A stretch of 64,000 nt of DNA from the NCBI GenBank assembly GCA_036186865.1, contig AP025069.1:16260797-16324796 (forward strand), written 5' to 3'. The notes under the pieces are model-generated. The model was not told where the DNA came from. It searched no databases and saw only the letters and a program-made list of their open reading frames with translations. Positions 57,338-64,000 of the stretch are shown here, one piece after another; the stretch's first letter is position 1; each line of letters starts with the position of its first letter. A program made the position numbers and the translations under genes. This stretch comes from Eustoma russellianum (taxonomy: Eukaryota; Streptophyta; Magnoliopsida; Gentianales; Gentianaceae).

Positions 57338-58293
57338 TCTCGTTTAATGGTGCAGCTATGTTGAGAAGACCTTCACAAAACCCCGGTAGAATCTTGTCAA
57401 ACCATAGAAGCTCCTAACCTCTCCCACAGTTTTGGGCGTAGGCCATTCTATGATGGACTTCACTTTCTCTTCGTCCATTTCTATCCCTGAAGCACTCACC
57501 ACAAATCCTAGGAACACAACCTTCTCCATGCAAAAAAGAACATTGTTTAAAGTTGGCATACAGTTGTTGTTTCCTTAACGTGTCAAATGGTCAAGCAGGT
57601 CCTTGGAATAAATCAAGATGTCATCGAAGTACACCACTATAAACTTGCCAATGAAAGCTTTCAGACTTCGTTCATCGACCTCATGAATGTACTAGGTGCA
57701 TTAGGTAACCCAAAAGACATCACTAACCACTCGTACAGTCCAAATTTTGTTCCAAAAGCCATCTTTCACTCATCTCCTTCCTTTATTCTTAGTTGAAAGT
57801 AGACACTCTTAAGATCAATCTTAGTGAAGTACTTAGCACCGTGCAACATGTGCGACATATCGTCAAGTCTAGGGATGGGGTACCTATACTTCACTGTGAT
57901 TTTATTAATGGCTCTAAAATCCACACACATTCTCCAAGTTCCATCTTTCTTAGGGACTACTATCACCAGTACAGTACAAGGGCTCATACTCTCTCTCACC
58001 TTGCCCTTACTTAAAAGCTCTTCTACTTGCCTCTGAATCTCTTTTGTTTCCTCAGGGTTGGCTCTATAAGTCGTCCTATTAGGAAGTGTAGCTCCTGGAA
58101 TAAAGTCTATTTGGTGTTCGATGCCTCTCAAAGGGGGTAGTCTTGAGGGTTTTTCTTCAGGAAACAAATTGGAATACTCCTCTAATAATGTCACAACATC
58201 ATTAGGCAAAGAAAATGGCGAGTCATCCCTATCAAACAGGTAGTCAACGCTCTCCGTAAACAAAAAAACATAAACAACCTTATGAGAATGCAA
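57338..58293 (-). pseudogene. gypsy reverse transcriptase (G4)
   Basis: 58293-57766: EEYSNLFPEEKPSRLPPLRG, EHQIDFIPGATLPNRTTYR, then PCTVLVIVVPKKDGTWRMCV and DFRAINKITVKYRYPIPRLD. The YFDDILIYSK catalytic box lies at 57620-57631 in a second frame. The thumb (VEWP-type IIEWPTPKTVGEVRSFYGLT) is in 57356-57559. The motifs are strong but three frames are needed. Confidence 0.9.
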
Positions 58294-58755
58294 TGCATGA
58301 GTAACTCGCTAGGTTTTGCAAACAAGCGTGTTTCGTGGATGGATGTGAAACAAATGAAGGGGATGTGGATGTGGGGGCCAGGGCCGAGGGCTTGGTGCCC
58401 TTGGCCGAGGCCTTGGAGCTCTCTCCGTGGCTCCTTCTGTCCTTTTTGTGGTCCTCTAAGAACCTCTTGTCGGCCCTTTTTTCCTTTGGATCATTTTGAG
58501 TTTTCTTTCTTCTTTGATGATCCTCAAAAGCTTTGTGCGGTGGTAATGCATGAAGTTTAAACACCTTGAGTTTATAGACATTTAGACCACCATCATAAGT
58601 AACATGTTTGTCAAATTGACAAGGTCTATCTAGAATGATGCGATTAGCATACATAGGTGCAACATCACGCAAAATCTCATCTTTGTAACCACCGATAGAA
58701 AAAGACAGCAAAACTTGTTTAGAAACGCTCAACTCACCACAATGTTGTTTATGTG
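58280..58755 (-). pseudogene. gypsy protease C-terminal part (G4), 5'-truncated
   Basis: CGELSVSKQVLLSFSIGGYK, DEILRDVAPMYANRIILDRP and VTYDGGLNVYKLKV are the end of a gypsy aspartic protease. A charged, Pro/Ser-rich spacer before RT follows. The upstream QWLN-type sequence and all of gag are missing; similarity stops near 58755 where LTR-type sequence begins. Confidence 0.78.
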
Positions 58756-60145
58756 TTTTTGTTTAGAAACGCTTAACTTTTTGTACCTAGAAGGATAGTC
58801 ATTTCATGCGTGTGCGTCGTAGTATCGAGTCTAGTTGTTTGTTTTATCATTGTTTAGGTCTAGGATAACTTATAGAGTCTTTTAATATGCGTTTAATGTG
58901 CTAATGGTCGTTTTTGAGTGTCTTCATGTGTTCCAAGACTAGATAAGGAAAGTAGCTTGTGGAAACGCTTAACTTTTCCAATGATAATCGGATAAAAGTA
59001 ACGAAAAGTTAAGTCAAATTTGAAATGGAAAGAAAGTGATAATCGAAAAAATCGTATCGATAATTGAAAATTGTTTTTGAAATTTCGTGTTTTGACAAGT
59101 CACCTTTACAAAGAAAATATATTGCGGAGTTGGATTGGTTCCGAACAAAATGGCCGTCCGAGCACATGTGACTATGGGATGAGATAGGCCGCTCGGACAC
59201 ATATGACTGCCAATTGGGCTGTCCAGGCACATAAGACTATGCTAAGCAAAAGGTAGGCCGCCTAGGCACATACGACCATTTGGGAACCAAGTCTGTAAAT
59301 ATTGCAATATAAGTCTCTTGTAAGGTAAACGCCATGGCCATTGCATTGCATCGAAATGGACATCGCACATAGGTATCGGAATGGATATATAATATGGATG
59401 TCAGAAAGGGATATTGGATATGGATATCGGAAAGGGATATCGCATATAGATATCAAAAATGGAAATGGGAAATGATAATGGAAAGTGAAATGGAATTGAG
59501 AATGGAAAATGAAATCGAAATGGCAATCGAGTCATTGCATTCATTGTTTTAAAAAGTTGCATCATGGTTTTTGATTGTACTGACACTTGTGTGGGATGAC
59601 TAAGTTGCGTACGCTTTACCTGCTTGATTGTTCAGGAAGGCATAGAGGTAATTTTATTTGCGAAGAGAAGCATGTTATTTTCTATATCGTTATTTATTTA
59701 TTTTACTTACACTTGCTTCTCCGTGTATGATCCCATGGTAAATATAGTCAGGTTACTTGCTGGGCAATGTATATCGCTCGCCCCACGTTATTAATTATTT
59801 TTGCATATCCCCAAAATTTTGAGCTATTGTACGTTGAGGATGATCAAGAGTGGGGATATTGAGACTGATGGCTTGAGGAGTATTTCGAGGATTTTTAGTA
59901 GACTTTATTTTATTCAGATTTGATAGTTCGTTTTTATTTTGACATTGTAAAGCATAGATTTTCGAGACTTTGACTTTTCTATTAATGATATTTATTTTGA
60001 GATTGTAATGTGTATCGCTTCCGTTGATATTGATTTGTGCTATTATGATGATGTGTAATGGATTGTATCGACGCCTTGTATTTTCCTTAGCGAAATACGA
60101 CAGATGAGTCGTTTCGACTACTAGGGCTCGGGACGGGTCGCTACA
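58756..60145 (+). mobile_element. mosaic of inverted gypsy LTR fragments
   Basis: 58796-58960 is an inverted copy of the G4 LTR start (52105-52260), with GAAACGCTTAACTTTT on both sides (about 58770 and 58962). From about 58970 to 60145 the sequence behaves as a gypsy LTR in plus orientation, ending GGGTCGCTACA, the mirror of the TGTAGCG start of G1-G3. It contains a degenerate GGCCG-CACAT repeat (59150-59280) and GGATATCG repeats (59385-59460). It abuts C3 gag at 60146 with no primer site. Confidence 0.6.
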
Positions 60146-60283
60146 GAACTTCTCCGGTTTCTCCACTTGGGCCACGGCAGGACCCTGTGCAGGAGCAGTC
60201 ACAGGCACCCCAGCGTTTGGTGCCAAAGGAACATCACTTTGTATGTCAGCGCCACGAACTGAGCTCAAACTTGCATTCTCCAT
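60146..60283 (-). pseudogene. copia gag N-terminus (C3), truncated
   Basis: ATG at 60283: MENASLSSVRGADIQSDVPL, APNAGVPVTAPAQGPAVAQV, EKPEKF, then abrupt change into LTR sequence at 60145. Aligns with C1 gag and supplies the Gln codon that is a stop in C1. Confidence 0.85.
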
Positions 60284-60340
60284 TTCTGTTTCTGTAAAGT
60301 GTCAAAAACAAACAACTGAGAATCAATACAGAATAAATAT

Positions 60341-60357
60341 GCAATATGTCTTAAGAC
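60341..60357 (-). promoter_or_regulatory. putative primer-binding region of C3, not tRNA-like
   Basis: Minus strand CTTAAGACATATTGC (60341-60355), two bases from the LTR edge. It matches the LTR-internal CTTAAGACGTATTGC at 39520-39534 in 14 of 15 positions on the opposite strand, so the two would pair in the transcript. Confidence 0.45.
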
Positions 60358-60985
60358 TGTAAGATACAATCAAGGCAAGTGAAAATTGTATTTTTACCGT
60401 GTGTGCTTTTGAAATAAAGCAACAGCCAACCTGCCGAGCTCAGCACAGGTAGGATCGATCAGTCAAGTCAGGTCAGTCCAACCCTTGGATCAGAGAACCG
60501 TATCAGGTCCGCCCACAGCTGTTGGATTAAATAACTGTTCAATCTGAGCCTTCAGATCAAAACAACTTCAGGTCAGCTTAGCACGGTTAGCCTTAACCGA
60601 ATATCAAATTTCAACCTTAGATGATCTCAACAACCTGAGAGAAATTTAAATTTAACCAATGTTCTTCCCGGCTGATAAGATTCTACCCGCTGCCTGCAGC
60701 CCGCAGCCCGACCCATCAGGCTCGCAGCCTGCAGCCTGAGTCTGAGCAGATTTGCCGAGCTGAGCTGATTTTCACATTTCACTCGTAAGTTGAACATTAA
60801 TTTCTCATTCACCAGGTATCATAATTGAGTGATTCAAAAACCTAAAATTATCTACTCGTTGCCTAGATAATTAAAGACTCATTAGTTTCCAATTGTCATT
60901 GATGAAAACTAATCATAATTAAGCTCAAAGTACGTTTCTAACCAAGGTTTGCAACTTGGCTCATTTCTTTCAATTTCCTCCAACA
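60358..60985 (-). repeat. 5' LTR of C3, internally deleted
   Basis: Starts TGTAAGATACAATC and ends CCTCCAACA. Aligns to both ends of 39129-40348 but lacks about 600 bp, with the junction near 60480 (GTCAGTCCA|ACCCTTGG). Confidence 0.85.
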
Positions 60986-61206
60986 AACTCATGACCATGA
61001 AACCTATGATAGTGAAGGCTCTCCACATTGCAGTCGCTGACAATAATATTTATCAGCATGTATTACTTCCTGCTGAGATACGATCATCGGTCTTAGAGGG
61101 TGCACCTTGGTGTCTTAACGATGCACTGCTTGTTATAAACCATGGACTCGATAATGGAATAATGATCCGACGTTTTTCGACTTTTGCCCCTTTTGGTTCT
61201 CGATAA
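60986..61206 (+). pseudogene. LINE ORF1 (DUF4283-like), continuation after C3
   Basis: In the frame left at 39128: MTMKPMIVKALHIAVADNNI, then PAEIRSSVLEGAPWCLNDAL and LVINHGLDN. The pattern VLEGxPWxFxxxLLVI is the core of the DUF4283 domain of plant LINE ORF1. The following IMIRRFSTFAPFGSR before the stop at 61206 no longer resembles the family, so the gene is also truncated at its 3' side. Confidence 0.65.
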
Positions 61207-62447
61207 GGATTGTGTAACCCTGGCGACTGCGAAGAAGGTGGCTAGAGATGTTACAAATTGAGTTGAATATCTGGTTCGCGAAGTTGCTAAATCTGGTGTG
61301 AAGTTTTCTAAGCAATAATCTTTTAGAATCTAAAAATATATGCTTCACATACATAATCATTTCACAATAACTAAAAGCTGATGTTTAGTGGAGCATACCT
61401 TTTTCTATGATTCGATGAGCGGAAACGACTTTGATGAACAGAAACTTTAACTTTGATGTAGACAACTCTAATTCTTGAATGAAGGTTTATCTCCAATAAC
61501 CCTTTCTTTAATGTCAACTTTGATAGATAAGTAAAGACAATGATCAGGGTGAAGAGAGTACATTCATTCATATTTACAGGCAACCAAAAGGTATGTCCAT
61601 CATAACCTTTAGAGCAACACCCTTTTAATAAATGTACATGTCCCTTTAATGAATAATTATGTCTGTTAGACTTAGAAGACAATATCCTTCAAGATAACTC
61701 TTCACAAATAACCAATTAGGATTTAAATATAAATCATATAACCATTATATCACAAGAAACACAACCTTATATTCTCTCACTTGTTCCTTGTGACATCTTA
61801 TATGATCTCTAAAACCATAATGTGCACTTTAGTATATAATTAATCTTTTAACTATAATATTGACCTCTTATAATGTTGTGATTAAGTAAAGTCTAATGTG
61901 AATCATGACGTCGGTAAATCATCCATTTTGATAAACTCCTTTCCATATATGCTACATCAATAAACTTGTCTTTACTACAACTTTTAATGAAGAGTAAGGT
62001 AAAAGGGCGACTCCTTCAGTTCGACACTAAAGGGATGTTGCTACCAAAAGTTGTAGTGGGCATTAAAGTAAAATAACAACACATCTTATCCTTTAGAAGT
62101 TTACCCACAAATCAACAAACGGGAAGAACAAGGTTAAGGAGGTTTCTGTATCAAAGACGACTCTCGCCACATATTTGAAATGCATAACGCAGTAAAACAG
62201 ATACAGCTAACATGCATTAGTTTTAAAATAAAAGACATAAAAAGGAGAGGAAAAAAAGGTAACATGCATCATATACAATTAACAACCGCAGTTAGCTTCT
62301 TCTTTTTTCTATTATGTGAAGTTGGCTGTATGGATCAATCATTTCTCTTGCGCTTTATCTATTTATTTATTTATTGAATCGTAGCCTAAATCCTATCCTC
62401 CTTGAGTGTCTCCTAATTCCTAATGTATAATATGTACATTTAGAATA
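61207..62447. other. spacer with short open stretches
   Basis: On the plus strand at 61203-61320 one frame reads KDCVTLATAKKVARDVTN, a stop, then VEYLVREVAKSGVKFSKQ; no family recognised. A (TTTA)n tract lies near 62352-62376. AT-rich remainder without a supported gene. Confidence 0.4.
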
Positions 62448-62751
62448 TGCCGTTATAGAAATTCAATCTTCAATAGAAGAGATTTAGTATAACAACTTGA
62501 ATCCAGTAAACAGAGTGCAATATATGAATAAGGGAATTCTCCCGTGATCTTTATTCATGCTACCGTCTGAAATATATATACACAATTACAACAGAGAAGG
62601 TCTTAACGGCTAAAAACCTGTTACATCAAAGAAAGCTGTGATGTCACCTGTGCAATTTACTGTTACCACCTTATTTATAGAAGTATTGTTACAACGGTAA
62701 CAATACATTTTCTATACAATAATAACTATACATTTACTATACATTTCTACA
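62448..62751 (-). repeat. 3' LTR of copia C5 (left edge approximate)
   Basis: Ends CATTTCTACA at 62751, next to the PPT CTTGAGGGAG (minus strand, 62753-62762). Minus-strand TATA box CTATAAATAAGG at about 62670-62682. The left edge at TGCCGTTATAG is inferred from size and the TG rule only. Confidence 0.6.
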
Positions 62752-62762
62752 CTCTCCCTCAA

Positions 62763-64000
62763 GCTTGGCATATACATTAATACAGCCAAGCTTGGACAAT
62801 AATTTGTGAAACACTCCTGGTGCGACTGACTTAGTCAATATGTCAGCAATCTGCTCCGATGAAGGAATATGTTGAATGTATAGTGATTTATTCTCCAACT
62901 TTTCACGGATAAAATGCCTATCGATCTCCACGTGTTTAGATTTATCATGGTGAGTTGGATTTTCTGCCATATGAATGGCAGATAAATTATCACACAAAAC
63001 CTGCATTTGTGTTGTACCTTTATCTTGATATAAGACTTTGAGAACCCCTTGTATCCACAAACCTTCACAAATACCCAAAGCAGTGCCCTTAATTCAGCCT
63101 CAGCACTACTTCTTGCAACTACATTTTGTTTTTTGCTTCTCCAAGTAACTAAATTACCCCACAAGAAAGTACCATATCCGGATGTAGACCTCATATCCTT
63201 CTTTGATCCACCCCAATCAGCATCAGTGTAGACTCTGATGGTTTTATCCTCAGTTTTTGAAAGAATAATCCCTGTCCTGGTGCCCCTTTAAAGTACCTTA
63301 AAATCCGCATTGCAGCTTGTAAGTGATAATTAGTAGGTGAATGCATGAATTGGCTCACATAACTTAATGCATAACATATATCAGGACGTGTATGTGAAAG
63401 ATAAACAAGTTTACCGACAAGTTTCTGATAAGAATTAATGTCAGTTAACAGAATACCTGAGTCTGTATCTGAAGTGTGTCCAGGTACCAGTGGTGTAGAC
63501 ACTGATTTACCACCAAGCATGCCTGTTTCATTAAGAAGATCTAAAACATATTTACGCTGTGAAATACGCATACCTTGATTCGTTCTTCCAACCTCCATAC
63601 CAAGGAAGTATCTAAGAGTTCCCAAATCCTTTACTTCAAATACATTAGACAGATGATTTTTCACCTTGGTTATGCTATCAACACTACTACCTGTTAGAAT
63701 TATATCATCTACATACACTATAAGAATTGTGATAAAAGTATAAGTTCTTTGCACAAACAAAGTATGATCACTTTCAGCCTGCTTGAATCCGTACTGAAGA
63801 AGAACCTGAGTAAATTTTGAGAACCAGGCTCTTGGGACTGTTTTAAACCATAAATAGCCCTCTTTAGTCTACATACCTTACCATCAGTCTGACTGTTTTC
63901 ATACCCAGGAGGAATGGTCATGTAAACTTGCTCTTTTAGTTCTCCATTAAGAAAAGCATTTTTGATATCCAACCGAGACAAATGTCAGTCTAAATTTATG
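62763..64000 (-). pseudogene. copia reverse transcriptase - RNase H (C5), runs off window
   Basis: RT: SRLDIKNAFLNGELKEQVYM and LKRAIYGLKQS in 63718-63981. A frameshift at about 63835 follows (KQSQEPGSQ in place of KQSPRAWF). Then IVYVDDIILTGSS with YVDD at 63704-63715 and YLSHTRPDICYALSYV (63191-63760). RNase H: MRSTSGYGTFLWGNLVTWRS, SSAEAELRAL (62835-63194), a second shift, then LCDNLSAIHMAENPTHHDKS and HVEIDRHFIREKLENK, ending CRNV (62737-63078, the last codons overlapping the PPT and LTR). The order and motifs are typical copia; its 5' half is outside the window. Confidence 0.9.

Larger units (their letters stand above)
39129..60985 (-). mobile_element. Ty1/copia element C3, 21.9 kb with nested insertions
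   Basis: The 3' LTR 39129-40348 and 5' LTR 60358-60985 both end CCAACA and are flanked by AATTC and AACTC (four of five bases equal). The PPT (minus-strand TTAAGTGGGGAAT) adjoins the left LTR. The pol 3' end lies at 40975-41775 and the gag start at 60146-60283, so the element reads on the minus strand. 41782-60145 is occupied by other elements and the middle of pol is missing. It is of the same family as C1. Confidence 0.75.

Overview
This is nuclear plant DNA, almost certainly from a dicot. It is AT-rich and dominated by decayed LTR retrotransposons nested in one another. I see Ty1/copia elements primed by initiator-Met tRNA, Tekay-like chromovirus Ty3/gypsy elements, large solo LTRs that resemble Sirevirus LTRs in U5, a MITE, a tRNA-derived SINE, a TRIM-like element and a LINE ORF1 remnant. 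I found no intact host gene, no rRNA or tRNA gene and no CRISPR array. The species cannot be fixed from the sequence.

Layout. 1-3575: 5' part of a minus-strand copia element (C1). 3576-6281: AT-rich spacer with a complex microsatellite, a 10-N assembly gap flanked by two copies of the same ~470 bp block, a G24 run and a 75-bp tandem duplication. 6282-14832: gypsy element G1 with both LTRs, PBS, PPT and a perfect CTTTA target duplication; its coding region is gutted and carries an unidentified 1.7-kb T-rich insert. 14833-17751: spacer with a TRIM-like element. 17752-36659: a minus-strand cystatin-like host gene, now a pseudogene. Its main exon is split at 17948/32490 by a 14.5-kb nest: a plus-strand copia (CP), which holds gypsy G2 (18225-29525), which holds solo LTR S1 (23076-25801); CP also holds a MITE, and a SINE lies at its right edge. 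A second copia (C2, 32709-36443) sits in an apparent upstream intron. 39003-61200: a LINE ORF1 (DUF4283-like) gene split by copia C3 (39129-60985). C3 is filled with gypsy G3 (4.3-kb LTR plus gag), gypsy G4 (protease to integrase), two solo LTRs of one family (S2, S3; target duplications GAATT and CAGCC) and LTR fragments. 62448-64000: 3' part of another minus-strand copia (C5), running off the window.

What stands out. In the C1/C3 copia family the sequence next to the 5' LTR does not match a tRNA 3' end. It is complementary over 13-15 nt to a sequence inside the element's own LTR, in two independent copies, which raises the possibility of self-primed reverse transcription. Several insertions can be ordered by exact target duplications and by reading frames that continue across them. 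The solo LTRs carry repeated perfect palindromes. Everything coding here is broken, so the genes describe history rather than a working pathway.
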